From NCBI GenBank assembly GCA_013002025.1, contig JABDKW010000022.1, forward strand, positions 1-49,555: DNA of 49,555 bases. The letters run 5' to 3'. Positions 25,785-34,714 of the stretch are shown here, in pieces; positions within the stretch are counted from its first letter, which is position 1; each line of letters starts with the position of its first letter. Position numbers and translations under genes: made by a program. Below the pieces are notes generated by a model, which had not been told where the DNA came from, did no database searches, and saw nothing but the letters and a program-made list of their open reading frames with translations. This DNA is from Gammaproteobacteria bacterium. Its GTDB lineage: Bacteria > Pseudomonadota > Gammaproteobacteria > Arenicellales > Arenicellaceae.

Positions 25785-27644
25785 ATGATATTTAAATGGT
25801 TTGAAAATGTGGTGTCGCCGTTTCCGAGTGACCGCGCTCAGCGCCCGCCTGAGGGCCTGCTGGCTTTTATGTGGCACTACACCAAACCATTTCGCTTTTT
25901 GCTGATTGGTTTGCTGTGCACCTCGGCGATCATCGCTGGCATTGAAGTGTATATGTTCAACGTCATCGGTGAGATTATTGACTGGATGCAGGTCAGCGAC
26001 CCGGCCACCTTTTTTACCACCCACAAGACCCAATTAATCATTATTGCGGTGTTGATCGTGGTGCTCTGGCCGTTGCTCAACTTTATTGATTCCGCCCTGG
26101 AGCATCAGGGCTTGATGGGTAATTTTGCGATGCAAATTCGCTGGCGCGCACACCGCTACCTGCTACGTCAATCAACCAATTTCTTTGCCAATGATTTTTC
26201 CGGGCGCATTGCCACCAAGGTTATGCAAACCGCGCTCAGCGTGCGCGACGCCATTGTTAGCCTCAACGGCCTGGTAGTGTACGTGTTTGTGTATTTCATC
26301 AGTGCGCTGGTGATTTTCGTGGCCAACGACTGGCGCATAGCCATACCGCTGATCGTATGGCTGGCCGGCTATATTCTGGTAATGAAGCTATTCCTGCCAA
26401 AACTCAAAGAGATTTCCGAGTTGCAGTCTGATGCACGCTCATTGATGACTGGGCGCGTGGTCGACGCCTATACCAACATCCAGACGGTAAAAATGTTCTC
26501 CACCAGCAACGCCGAGGAAGACTATGCCCGCGACAGTATGCGGGAGATGTTGAGCACCGTTTACCAGCAGATGCGCCTGGTGACGCGATTGCACACCACC
26601 CTGATCTGCCTCAATGCCTTACTGATCTGCGGCACCATGGGCTTTGGTGTGTGGTTGTGGACCCAGTCGGTAATCACCACCGGTACGGTGGCGGTGGCCG
26701 CCGCCTTGACGCTACGCATACAAAGCATGAGCCAATGGTTTATCTGGGAACTGGCGCGGTTATTTGAAGCCATCGGCACCACTCAGGATGGGTTGAATAC
26801 CATCGCGCAACCTACATCCGTGTTGGACGCGCCCGATGCCAGTGAGTTACAGGTGACTAAAGGCGCCATCCAGTTCGACCGGGTATCGTTTCATTACGGC
26901 AAAGAGAAGGGCGTGATCAGTGACTTTTCATTACGCATCGAGCCCGGTGAACGCATAGGCCTGGTGGGGCAGTCAGGTGCAGGCAAATCCACGCTGGTCA
27001 ACTTGCTGTTGCGCTTATACGACGTGGAAGCTGGCCGCATTTGCATTGACGGGCGGAACATCGCCCGGGTGACCCAGGAAAGCCTGCGCCGCCAGATCGC
27101 CATGGTCACTCAGGACACGTCGCTGCTGCACCGCACCATCCGCGAGAATATCGCCTATGGTAAATACGGCGCAACCGATGCCGAGATCGAATGCGCCGCT
27201 CGTTTGGCACGAGCCGATAGATTCATTCAGAACCTGGAAGACAACGAAGGCAACCGGGGCTTTGATGCCAAAGTAGGTGAACGCGGGGTGAAGCTGTCCG
27301 GCGGTCAGCGCCAGCGCATCGCTATCGCGCGAGTGATCTTGAAGAACGCCCCCATTCTGGTGCTGGACGAAGCCACTTCGGCGCTGGATTCGGAAGTGGA
27401 AGCCGCTATTCAGGAACAGCTGCAAACTCTCATGCAGGGCAAAACAGTGCTCGCCATTGCGCACCGACTATCCACCATCGCGCAGATGGATCGGCTGATC
27501 GTGGTCAAGGCTGGTCAGATCGTCGAGCAGGGCACCCACCGCCAGTTGGTTGATGCCGGCGGCGTTTATGCCCGGCTCTGGGAACACCAGAGCGGCGGCT
27601 TTCTGGGCGACCAGGACCCTGCTGAATTGCAGCGCGTCGTCTAG
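25785..27644 (+). CDS. ABC transporter, fused permease/ATPase (exporter type)
   Basis: 619 residues. The N-terminal 330 residues hold an ABC transmembrane type 1 domain with about six helices. The ATPase has Walker A GQSGAGKST (from residue 395), the signature LSGGQRQR, Walker B ILVLDEATSALDSE and the switch His in AIAHRLSTIAQMD. It is a half-transporter that works as a dimer, most like the MsbA/MDR group of lipid or drug exporters. The extended N-terminus (IFKWFENVVSPFPSD) recurs in proteobacterial members annotated as multidrug ABC transporters. No accessory gene indicates the substrate. Confidence 0.9.
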   Translation: MIFKWFENVVSPFPSDRAQRPPEGLLAFMWHYTKPFRFLLIGLLCTSAIIAGIEVYMFNVIGEIIDWMQVSDPATFFTTHKTQLIIIAVLIVVLWPLLNFIDSALEHQGLMGNFAMQIRWRAHRYLLRQSTNFFANDFSGRIATKVMQTALSVRDAIVSLNGLVVYVFVYFISALVIFVANDWRIAIPLIVWLAGYILVMKLFLPKLKEISELQSDARSLMTGRVVDAYTNIQTVKMFSTSNAEEDYARDSMREMLSTVYQQMRLVTRLHTTLICLNALLICGTMGFGVWLWTQSVITTGTVAVAAALTLRIQSMSQWFIWELARLFEAIGTTQDGLNTIAQPTSVLDAPDASELQVTKGAIQFDRVSFHYGKEKGVISDFSLRIEPGERIGLVGQSGAGKSTLVNLLLRLYDVEAGRICIDGRNIARVTQESLRRQIAMVTQDTSLLHRTIRENIAYGKYGATDAEIECAARLARADRFIQNLEDNEGNRGFDAKVGERGVKLSGGQRQRIAIARVILKNAPILVLDEATSALDSEVEAAIQEQLQTLMQGKTVLAIAHRLSTIAQMDRLIVVKAGQIVEQGTHRQLVDAGGVYARLWEHQSGGFLGDQDPAELQRVV

Positions 27645-27657
27645 CTAACCCAAAAAT

Positions 27658-27695
27658 GGGGTCAGAGCCGAATTACTGCAAAACTATGAGACCCC
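27658..27695. repeat. GGGGTCAGAG-type dispersed repeat fragment
   Basis: GGGGTCAGAGCC (27658-27669) with GACCCC at 27690-27695 as its inverted arm. The word GGGGTCAGAG recurs in many gammaproteobacterial intergenic regions, often near REP-associated transposases; none is present here. It lies directly behind the ABC transporter and could also slow transcription. One copy only was seen in this window. Confidence 0.4.
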
Positions 27696-27728
27696 GCTCG
27701 CAGCAAAACAGCTAGGGCTAGTTGCGCG

Positions 27729-27887
27729 TCAATCTACGTTAGAGTGCGGACTATCTCGCAGTTTGCTTTTATCTTCGAGTTGATCGTGCGGCTCACCGCG
27801 GCGAAATTCCACAATGGTGAGAGCAATACCCACCAACATCAAAACGAATACCACGATGGCAACCGATAGCAGGTTTTCCGGGTTCAT
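27729..27887 (-). CDS. Small single-helix membrane protein (52 residues)
   Basis: ATG (27887) overlaps the stop of the gene before it (ATGA) and follows GAGGAGAT at good spacing. It begins MNPENLLSVAIVVF, contains one hydrophobic helix (about residues 7-25) and then a charged tail (EFRRGEPHDQLEDKSKLRDS). I do not recognise it. Translational coupling and the strong ribosome-binding site make it very probably real. The pair of tiny membrane proteins may form a complex. Confidence 0.65.
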   Translation of the reverse strand: MNPENLLSVAIVVFVLMLVGIALTIVEFRRGEPHDQLEDKSKLRDSPHSNVD

Positions 27888-28069
27888 GACTTATCTCCTC
27901 GCGCCATTAAAGCGGCTAGCTTGAAGTAAATACCAAACGCCAGAATGGATGGTACCCAGATGGCTGTGAACAAGCCCTGCGTTTCGTAGCCGTTGAAGTA
28001 TGAGTACCCTGAAACAGCGAACGAAATGGCGACTGCCAGCAGGATGAAGTAGTCAGAGATCTTGAACAT
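27884..28069 (-). CDS. Small two-helix membrane protein (61 residues)
   Basis: Begins MFKISDYFILLAVAIS, with AAAGGAG ten bases upstream of the ATG. Two hydrophobic helices (about residues 7-21 and 33-53) enclose a polar SYFNGYETQG turn; the second contains AIWVPSILAFGIYFKL. Similar short proteins are, as I recall, common in marine gammaproteobacteria but have no known function. It is coupled by ATGA to the 52-residue protein downstream. Confidence 0.68.
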   Translation of the reverse strand: MFKISDYFILLAVAISFAVSGYSYFNGYETQGLFTAIWVPSILAFGIYFKLAALMARGDKS

Positions 28070-28148
28070 AGTGGGTTGCTCCTTTTAGCAAATTGAGTTT
28101 ATTCCCCGCTGGGAAGAAAAAATGGTAACAGGGGCCTGAATTGAGTCC

Positions 28149-28346
28149 TTAAAAATCCTCAAAGCCAAAAGCGGCCAGCACCAGCCCCGCGATCACCACG
28201 GCCGTGGGGTAACGCAAGCCCCCCATGCCAAACACATCGACAATCGACGGTACTGCGTCCAGTAACCCCAGTGGCAGCCACAGAAAAAAGGGCAGCGCCA
28301 GACAAACCCCCAACACTCGAGCTATTTTTTTGATGCTGTTCAGCAT
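28149..28346 (-). CDS. Hypothetical membrane protein (65 residues)
   Basis: I place the start at the ATG at 28346 (MLNSIKKIARVLGV); a GTG at 28415 would add 23 charged residues. Two hydrophobic helices (about residues 11-30 and 45-60) with a WLPLGLLDAVPSIVDVFG turn and a final GFEDF. No family is recognised. It lies on the same strand as the small membrane pair, 80 bases upstream of it. Confidence 0.5.
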   Translation of the reverse strand: MLNSIKKIARVLGVCLALPFFLWLPLGLLDAVPSIVDVFGMGGLRYPTAVVIAGLVLAAFGFEDF

Positions 28347-28464
28347 AAAGGGTTGTTTTCCACCAGCGGATATTTTTATAAAACGTTGCTTTTTAACGCG
28401 AAACAACTGTATCACAGTCGCATCGACGCGAGGTGATGATAGTGCAATTAGGGCTTGAAGGCCC

Positions 28465-29223
28465 TTATTCCGAGGTGTTTTCCGCGTCTACGTCCGCCAT
28501 ACTGGGCATGGCTCTGAAGCCGTCCCTAAGGGTTTCTGACCAGGCTTCAGACATGGCGGTAAAGCCGCGATTGCCGGCTTCTATACGGTAGTGCTTATCT
28601 ACTTTGCAGGCGCCATTTTTGATCACGGTTAGGTCAAGTGGCATGCCCACCGACAAGTTGGAGCGTAAGGTACTGTCCATTGATAGCAGCGTGGCTTTGC
28701 CGGCGTCTTCCAGCGAGGTGTCCGGTAGGATCACCCGGTCCAGAATCGGTTTACCGTATTTGTGTTCACCAATCTGCAGAAAGGGCGAGTCGTCGGTGGC
28801 CTCGATAAAATTACCTTCGGGGTAAATAAGGAACATACGTTGCTCGCCGCCGCTGCGTTGCCCGGCTACGATAAATGAGGCGGTTGCTGATTGCTCCATG
28901 CGTGCCATTTTCTGTTTGATGCCGGCGCTGACCTCAGACAGCATATTGCCGATAATTTCCGCCGATTGCAGAATGGTGGGGGCGTGCATAAACGAGGTGG
29001 ATGGTGACGGTTCCTGATCCTCGATAGCTTCCTCCAGCTTGGCAATCACGGTTTGCGTAATCGACAGGCTGCCGGCGCTCATGATGACAATCACGCGTTC
29101 GCCCGGCTGTTCATAGGTGAAGGTCTTTTTAAAGGTTGAGATGTTGTCAAAACCGGCGTTGGTGCGCGTGTCACTCAACAGCACCATGCCTTCATCGACC
29201 ATCACGCCCACACAATACGTCAT
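28465..29223 (-). CDS. anbu: Anbu (ancestral proteasome-like) protease subunit
   Basis: 252 residues of the N-terminal nucleophile hydrolase fold. After removal of Met1 the N-terminal residue is Thr (MTYCVGVMVDEGMVLLSDTRTNAG), as in proteasome beta subunits and Anbu; VIVIMSAGSLSITQTVI and LLSMDSTLRSNLSVGMPLDL are further conserved parts. Structures of Anbu from other bacteria show ring or helical assemblies, but proteolytic activity has been hard to demonstrate. It is the last of four closely spaced minus-strand genes (spacings 10-17 bases) with a transglutaminase-like, an alpha-E and an ATP-grasp protein. This gene set is widely conserved, which supports the identification. Confidence 0.92.
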   Translation of the reverse strand: MTYCVGVMVDEGMVLLSDTRTNAGFDNISTFKKTFTYEQPGERVIVIMSAGSLSITQTVIAKLEEAIEDQEPSPSTSFMHAPTILQSAEIIGNMLSEVSAGIKQKMARMEQSATASFIVAGQRSGGEQRMFLIYPEGNFIEATDDSPFLQIGEHKYGKPILDRVILPDTSLEDAGKATLLSMDSTLRSNLSVGMPLDLTVIKNGACKVDKHYRIEAGNRGFTAMSEAWSETLRDGFRAMPSMADVDAENTSE

Positions 29224-29240
29224 CTTGGCTAACCTCTTGC

Positions 29241-30053
29241 TTACTGCTGTGCAGCGTTAATCTGCACTGAGACGTCCATCGATTCCTGGCCAGCGCCGCG
29301 CGAGATGCCCCTGATCAGGGCCGCGCCGCGGGCATCCACGCCACTGCCAATGCGGATGTAGCGCTGATCTGGACAACAGGCGTTGGTCGGGTCAAAGCCG
29401 ACCCAGCCCAGCCCGTCAATATACAACTCTGCCCAGGCATGCGAGGCGTCATGGCTATCACCCTCAGCATCGGTGTGCAGGTAGCCGGTCACGTAGCGCG
29501 CAGGAATCTGGTTCAGCCGCGCGATGGCCAGCAGACAATGAGTTTGATCCTGGCACACGCCGCTGCCCTGCTGCAGAGCCTGCTCTGCCGTATACGATGA
29601 GTCAGTCGCACCGCTGCGGTAGTCAATGGCCTGATAAATGTGTTGAGTCATGGCGTGCGCCTGATCGAGCGGCCCGGCATCGGTGGCCGCGATGGCAGCA
29701 ACCGCAGCTTCTTTCAGTAAGGGGCCAGCGCGGGTCACCTCACTGTTGCGCAGGTACACTAGCGGATTGATCTTATCGCGCTGGCTCACCACCACCCCAT
29801 TGGTGTCACTAGTCTCGACCTCGCCGGTGACCGCAATCTTGACCGCCGCCACCTCGGCGATGGACATGGTGCGAATGCGATCCCCCGCGCCGTCATAAAA
29901 ATAGCTGCCAAAGTGCGCGCCGTCGGCTTCCACTGCCCACGACAACATACGCTGGCCAGCAAACTCACTCGGGTACAGCCGATGACTTTGCTCGATCATA
30001 TGTTGCGGCTCGCCGTAACGGTATTCGGTGATGTGATTTATGGACAGGCGCAT
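29241..30053 (-). CDS. Transglutaminase-like cysteine protease of the Anbu operon
   Basis: 270 residues. The N-terminal beta-rich domain begins MRLSINHITEYRYGEP, a signature of this family (COG1305). The transglutaminase-core triad is intact: Cys167 in GSGVCQDQTH, His205 in DASHAWAEL and Asp221 in GFDPTN. The RYVTGYL strand separates them. The enzyme should cleave or form amide bonds. With the ATP-grasp and alpha-E proteins it has been proposed, from gene neighbourhood analyses, to handle a peptide or modified-protein pathway together with Anbu; the substrate is unknown. It starts 14 bases after the alpha-E gene. Confidence 0.9.
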   Translation of the reverse strand: MRLSINHITEYRYGEPQHMIEQSHRLYPSEFAGQRMLSWAVEADGAHFGSYFYDGAGDRIRTMSIAEVAAVKIAVTGEVETSDTNGVVVSQRDKINPLVYLRNSEVTRAGPLLKEAAVAAIAATDAGPLDQAHAMTQHIYQAIDYRSGATDSSYTAEQALQQGSGVCQDQTHCLLAIARLNQIPARYVTGYLHTDAEGDSHDASHAWAELYIDGLGWVGFDPTNACCPDQRYIRIGSGVDARGAALIRGISRGAGQESMDVSVQINAAQQ

Positions 30054-30067
30054 TGGCTTGGTAAGTG

Positions 30068-31018
30068 TTAGCGCTCCCCGAACAGGAACGAATCGGCTAT
30101 TTTTTCAGCAAGCTGGTTATTCTCGATGGTGAACTGTATCAAAAACTCATGCAGTCCGTTCTGAATAATGTCTCCCACACTGGCAGTGGCGAGGTCGTCG
30201 CGCATGCGCATGGCGTGCAGTTGCGCCGGACTGTAGGCCCCATAACCTTGTGACAGGCGGTCGAGGTGCTGATTGGTCTGGCCCAGGCAATATTTGAGCG
30301 AGCGCGGGCAGGCCTGATTGAGAATCAAAAAATGCGCGATTTTATCTGGTGAATAATCGCCGCCATAGGCCCAATGAAACGCGCGATGCGAAGAAAACGC
30401 CCGCAAGAGTGTCGTCCATTGGTAATTGTCCACCGCGCCGCCGACGGTTTCAATGGTGGGCAATAACACATGGTACTTAATATCCAACATGCGCGCCGTG
30501 TTGCCGGCGCGTTCAACGAAATAGCCCAGGTTAAAAAAATCCGCGCCGTCCTGATGCAATTGGGTGTTGCTGAAGGCGCCGCGCACGGTGGCCGCCTGCC
30601 GTTTGGTCCAATCACACAGGCTGGGCAGGTCCGGCTTGGTGCCACCTTGCACCTCAAACGCCTGAAACTCCAGGTAGGCCTGATTCAACGCCGACCACAC
30701 ATCGCTGGTAATGGCGGTGCGCACCTGGCGGGCATTATTGCGCGCCGCGCGGATGCACTGCTTTATGCTGCTGGGGTTCTCGCTGCTGTAGACCAGAAAG
30801 TGTTCCACGTTGTCCTGATTTTCCTCGTCGTAGTGCTGCTGAAATTTCTCCAGCTCACCGGTCGCCGCCAGAATAGATTGCCATTCTGAGGCCATGCCGC
30901 CGCTTTGGGTGGGCATCATCGACATCCGGTAGCCCATCTCCAGCTTGCGCGCAATGGTGTCGGCGCGCTCCATATTGCGCGAGGTCCAAAACAACGATTC
31001 AGCGGTGCGGCTCAGCAT
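30068..31018 (-). CDS. Alpha-E domain protein of the Anbu operon
   Basis: 316 residues, all-helical. It opens MLSRTAESLFWTSRNMERADTIARKLE, the hallmark of the alpha-E family (COG2307), and contains RAARNNARQVRTAITSDVWSALN and LGYFVERAGNTARMLDIKY. No catalytic motif is known; members usually accompany ATP-grasp enzymes, sometimes fused to them, and are thought to act as a partner in peptide-bond synthesis. Here it lies between the ATP-grasp gene (10 bases upstream) and the transglutaminase-like gene. Confidence 0.9.
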   Translation of the reverse strand: MLSRTAESLFWTSRNMERADTIARKLEMGYRMSMMPTQSGGMASEWQSILAATGELEKFQQHYDEENQDNVEHFLVYSSENPSSIKQCIRAARNNARQVRTAITSDVWSALNQAYLEFQAFEVQGGTKPDLPSLCDWTKRQAATVRGAFSNTQLHQDGADFFNLGYFVERAGNTARMLDIKYHVLLPTIETVGGAVDNYQWTTLLRAFSSHRAFHWAYGGDYSPDKIAHFLILNQACPRSLKYCLGQTNQHLDRLSQGYGAYSPAQLHAMRMRDDLATASVGDIIQNGLHEFLIQFTIENNQLAEKIADSFLFGER

Positions 31019-31028
31019 AGTTCAGGCC

Positions 31029-32447
31029 TTAGCTCGAGAGCACCCAGGTGTCTTTGACGCCGCCGCCCTGCGAGGAGTTCACCACCAGCGAGCCCTCAGT
31101 CATAGCCACCCGGGTTAATCCGCCCGGGCACAGCTCAATCGATTTGCCGACCAGGCAATAGGGCCGCAGGTCCACGTGCCGCGGTACCAGACCCTGATCC
31201 ACATAGGTAGGGGTGGTGGACAACGCCAGGGTGGGCTGGGCAATAAAATCCGCTGGGTCGGCAAGGATCCGTTTTCGATAGTCCTCAATCTCCTGTTTAG
31301 TGGAGGCCGGCCCCACCAGCATGCCGTAGCCGCCAGAACCATGCACCTCTTTGACCACCAGCTCGGGTAGCTTATCCAGCACGTAGTTTAAATCGTCGGG
31401 CTCAGAGCAGCGCCAGGTGGGCACGTTATTCAGAATCGGCTCTTCGCCGAGATAGAAGCGGACCATCTCCGGCACATAGGTATACACTGCCTTGTCATCC
31501 GCCACCCCGGCGCCGGGTGCCGAGCACAATTGCACCCCGCCTGAGCGATACACGTTCATCAGGCCCGGCACGCCGAGCATGGAATCCGCCTTGAAACACA
31601 ACGGGTCAATGAATTCATCATCAATGCGGCGATAAATCACATCTACCTTGCGTGGGCCACGGGTGGTGCGCATGTACACAAAATCGCCGTCCACAAACAG
31701 GTCGCGGCCCTCTACCAATTCCACCCCCATCTGGTCGGCCAGAAACGAATGCTCAAAATACGCCGAGTTAAACGCGCCCGGCGTGAGCACCACCACGGTG
31801 GGCTCCTGATCACATTTGGGTGGTGCCACCGACTGCAATGTGCGCCGCAGGCGATCGCAGTAACCGTCGATCGGCAAAATGCGACTGGAGCGGAACAATT
31901 GCGGAAACAGCCGCATCATAATCTCGCGATTCTCCAGCATGTACGACACACCGGACGGGGTGCGGCAATTGTCTTCGAGCACATAAAACTCGTCCGCGCC
32001 GGTGCGCACCAAATCAATACCGATAATGTGAGAATAAATGCGTTGTGCGGGTGACATGCCTACCACGGCCGGCTCGTAGGCCTGATTCTGGTAAACCAGC
32101 CGTGCCGGAATGCGCCCCGAGCGGACGATCTCGCCGCGGTGGTACACATCCCACAAGAACGCATTCAGGGCCCGTGCGCGTTGCTTGATGCCGCGCTCCA
32201 GCCGCTCCCATTCGCCCTGCGTAAACACGCGCGGCATAATATCAAAGGGGATCAGACGCTCCGTATCCGGCTGGTCACCATAGACCGCAAAGGTGATGCC
32301 TGTCTGCCGAAATAACGCCTCCGCCTCGCGGTATTTCTGTTGCAGCACCGCGGGGTCGGTGCCCTCATACCAACGCATTACCGCCGTATACGGCGCGCGA
32401 ATCTCGCCGTCGTTGGTCATCTCATTAAAAAATTCGGGTGTCGCCAT
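31029..32447 (-). CDS. Circularly permuted ATP-grasp ligase-like protein of the Anbu operon
   Basis: 472 residues from the ATG at 32447 (TTGGAA just upstream); starts at 32471 or 32489 are possible. The family (COG2308) shows MRWYEGTDPAVLQQKYREAE, FTQGEWERLERGIKQRARALN, FYVLEDNCRTPSGVSYMLENR, the ATP-site VVKEVHGSGGYGM, and the end VVNSSQGGG. Permuted ATP-grasp enzymes form amide bonds through an acyl-phosphate. It is the first gene of the four-gene operon. Its promoter must lie in the 32448-32852 spacer, which I could not resolve. Confidence 0.9.
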   Translation of the reverse strand: MATPEFFNEMTNDGEIRAPYTAVMRWYEGTDPAVLQQKYREAEALFRQTGITFAVYGDQPDTERLIPFDIMPRVFTQGEWERLERGIKQRARALNAFLWDVYHRGEIVRSGRIPARLVYQNQAYEPAVVGMSPAQRIYSHIIGIDLVRTGADEFYVLEDNCRTPSGVSYMLENREIMMRLFPQLFRSSRILPIDGYCDRLRRTLQSVAPPKCDQEPTVVVLTPGAFNSAYFEHSFLADQMGVELVEGRDLFVDGDFVYMRTTRGPRKVDVIYRRIDDEFIDPLCFKADSMLGVPGLMNVYRSGGVQLCSAPGAGVADDKAVYTYVPEMVRFYLGEEPILNNVPTWRCSEPDDLNYVLDKLPELVVKEVHGSGGYGMLVGPASTKQEIEDYRKRILADPADFIAQPTLALSTTPTYVDQGLVPRHVDLRPYCLVGKSIELCPGGLTRVAMTEGSLVVNSSQGGGVKDTWVLSS

Positions 32448-32590
32448 GATTCCAATGCCCAGAAAAGTCATTCCGCCGCGCCAGCCCACCCAAGGGCATG
32501 CAAAGTAGAAAATGCGCGGGATGCACCCTTATAAACCGATTCGAGCGCAATTACAAAAGCACCTTGCACCAGCGCGGGGCAATTGGTGCC

Positions 32591-32623
32591 AGATTGCTTT
32601 GGCACTACGTGCCTCGCAATGAC
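32591..32623. repeat. Dispersed repeat of the CATTGCGAG...AAGCAATCT family
   Basis: Read on the minus strand: GTCATTGCGAGGCACGTAG then TGCCAAAGCAATCT, with a GGCAC/GTGCC hairpin in the middle (32601-32613). Words of this family are scattered in intergenic regions of many bacteria. A related copy lies at 38382-38411. The surrounding spacer (32448-32852) shows no gene; it must carry the divergent promoters of the Anbu operon and the amidohydrolase. A TAAAAT (32808-32813) may be the -10 box of the latter. Confidence 0.6.
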
Positions 32624-32852
32624 CATCGTTAGTCTTAGCGAGGAGCGCAGCATCGGCAAAGATGCGGGTACTCTGGTCTCGTGAATATGGCGCTGAGGGG
32701 CATTCATTGCCGCCCGGTTATGAGGTTTAGATGGTGAGCTTGGATGAATTTCGCCGATATATGCCGGAGATCGATTGAGGTCGTAGGGAAACCCTTTGTT
32801 CAACTGCTAAAATGCCTGCATGGATACACGCGCGAACGCCAAAAGTAAAGCC

Positions 32853-34628
32853 ATGCCAAAATTCTTAAAAATTATCTCCCTGCTTGCCCTTGCCTTTATA
32901 GCCAGTTGTGGTGATTCCCCGCCCGACTCTAAGTCGAAAGCGCGTGCGCCCGCGATTGCTGCAGACACCATCCTTATAAACGCCAATATCTACACGCTGG
33001 ATTGGGACGAGCCAGCGCCCGATGGCACGCCGGCGGCCAATGCGCCGTTTAAGGTGGGCGAGTGGCGTGCCGATGCTGACTCGATAGCGGTGTTGGGTGG
33101 TGAGATTCTTTACGTTGGCAGCAAGGCCGAGGCGCATGAGTATCATGCTGAGGAGACGGTGATTATTGATGTGGGCGGCGCCACCGTGATCCCCGGGCTG
33201 ATTGATTCGCATGTGCACATTGCTGAGCTGGGTGAGATTTTGGAACGCGTGAACCTAACCGGGGTAGAGACCCCGGCGGCTGCGGTCGCTAAACTGCAGG
33301 CCGAGAGCGCCGGGATAGAGCCTGGTGCATGGCTGATCGGCCAGGGCTGGGATGAGGGTGCCTGGGCCAACAACTACCCCAACCGACAGCTGCTGGATGC
33401 GGCGTTCCCGGAAAACCCCGTTTACCTGCGCAGCTTGCATGGCTTTGCCGTGTGGGTGAACAGCGCCGCCCTGGCACTGGCAGGCATTGATAAACACACA
33501 TCTGCGCCGGTGGGGGGCGAGATTGTGCGGGACGCCGCCGGTGAACCGACCGGTATATTACTCAATCGTGCCACCACCCTGATCGCCACTATTGTCCCCA
33601 AGCCAACCTTTGACCAGTTTTCTGCTTTTATCAAGGGCGGCCTGCAGCAAATGGCCGAAGACGGTTTTGTGGCGGTGCACGAGGCCGGGGCCAACTCGTT
33701 GCATATTGAAGCTTTGCAGATTTTGCGGAGTCGGGGCGCGTTGCCGATACGCTTCTACGCCATGCTGTCGGCGCGCGATGCGATATTCACTGAGCAGTGT
33801 GCTAAAATTGGCCCGATCATCGATCCCGAGGGTTTTTTCGATGTTCGTTCCGTAAAAGCCTATTACGATGGCGCGCTGGGCTCGCGCGGTGCGCGCCTGT
33901 TGGCGGACTACAGCGACCAACCCGGCCACCGGGGTGTAAGCGGCGATGGTTACGGCTTTGACAGCGCGCTGGTGGATAAATTGATCAGCGCCGGATTTCA
34001 GGTGGCACTTCACGCCATTGGTGACGCCGGCAACCGCGAGGTGCTGGACTATTTTGCGGCGGCGCAAAGCTTGAAGGGCGCCGCCCAGGACCCCCGTCAT
34101 CGGGTCGAGCACGCGCAAGTGTTGCACCCGGACGATTTCAGCCGTTTTAAAGAGCTCGGCCTGGTCGCCTCCATGGAGCCCCCGCACGCCGTGGAAGACA
34201 AAACCTGGGCCGAACAGCGCTTAGGAACCGAGCGCATCAAGGGCGCCTACGCCTGGCGCACGTTTAGAGAATTGGGCGTGCCGCTCACCTTTAATTCCGA
34301 TTTACCGGGCTCCGACCACAGCATCTTCTACGGCCTGCACGCTGCGGTTACGCGGCGCGACAAACAGCTCAACCCCGAGGGTGGCTGGTACCCCGAGCAG
34401 GCGGTGACCATCGAAGAAGCAATCCGCGCCTATACCAGCTGGGCGGCCTACGCGGCGTTCCGCGAGCAACAAACCGGCACGCTTAAAAAAGGCAACTGGG
34501 CGGATTTGACCGTGATGAACATCGACCCATTTAAATTGGCCACCACTGCGCCTGAGCAATTACTCAACGGCGAGATTCTGCTCACCATGGTAAATGGAAA
34601 GATTGTGTATAACGGGTTGGCGGAGTAG
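32853..34628 (+). CDS. Amidohydrolase family lipoprotein (YtcJ-like)
   Basis: 591 residues from the ATG at 32853, giving a lipoprotein signal (MPKFLKIISLLALAFIASC, lipidated Cys19). A start at 32820 would lengthen the n-region by 11 residues and fits a nearly leaderless transcript if TAAAAT at 32808-32813 is the -10. The metal-dependent hydrolase signature is VIPGLIDSHVHIAELGE (HxH), followed by GQGWDEGAW, a VKAYYDGALGSRGARLL block, HAIGDAGNREVLDYF, HRVEHAQVLHP and NSDLPGSDHSIFYGLHAAVTRR. This is the COG1574 group of predicted exported amidases; members hydrolyse N-acyl or cyclic amides but most substrates are unknown. An inverted repeat without T-run (34631-34657) follows the stop. Confidence 0.88.
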   Translation: MPKFLKIISLLALAFIASCGDSPPDSKSKARAPAIAADTILINANIYTLDWDEPAPDGTPAANAPFKVGEWRADADSIAVLGGEILYVGSKAEAHEYHAEETVIIDVGGATVIPGLIDSHVHIAELGEILERVNLTGVETPAAAVAKLQAESAGIEPGAWLIGQGWDEGAWANNYPNRQLLDAAFPENPVYLRSLHGFAVWVNSAALALAGIDKHTSAPVGGEIVRDAAGEPTGILLNRATTLIATIVPKPTFDQFSAFIKGGLQQMAEDGFVAVHEAGANSLHIEALQILRSRGALPIRFYAMLSARDAIFTEQCAKIGPIIDPEGFFDVRSVKAYYDGALGSRGARLLADYSDQPGHRGVSGDGYGFDSALVDKLISAGFQVALHAIGDAGNREVLDYFAAAQSLKGAAQDPRHRVEHAQVLHPDDFSRFKELGLVASMEPPHAVEDKTWAEQRLGTERIKGAYAWRTFRELGVPLTFNSDLPGSDHSIFYGLHAAVTRRDKQLNPEGGWYPEQAVTIEEAIRAYTSWAAYAAFREQQTGTLKKGNWADLTVMNIDPFKLATTAPEQLLNGEILLTMVNGKIVYNGLAE

Positions 34629-34714
34629 GGGCGGGCGCGCCATCGCACGACGCCCGCTGTGGCTGCTCTAATTTCATAACCACCTGCGGCGAATCAAACT
34701 TTCTCAGACCAGCA

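Noticed and set aside
33558-34187. 209-codon minus-strand ORF inside the amidohydrolase gene
   Set aside because: Lies antisense to conserved metal-binding blocks of the hydrolase; no recognisable protein features.
34631-34657. GCGGGCG/CGCCCGC inverted repeat as terminator of the amidohydrolase gene
   Set aside because: Long 13-base loop and no T-run; may only slow transcription.
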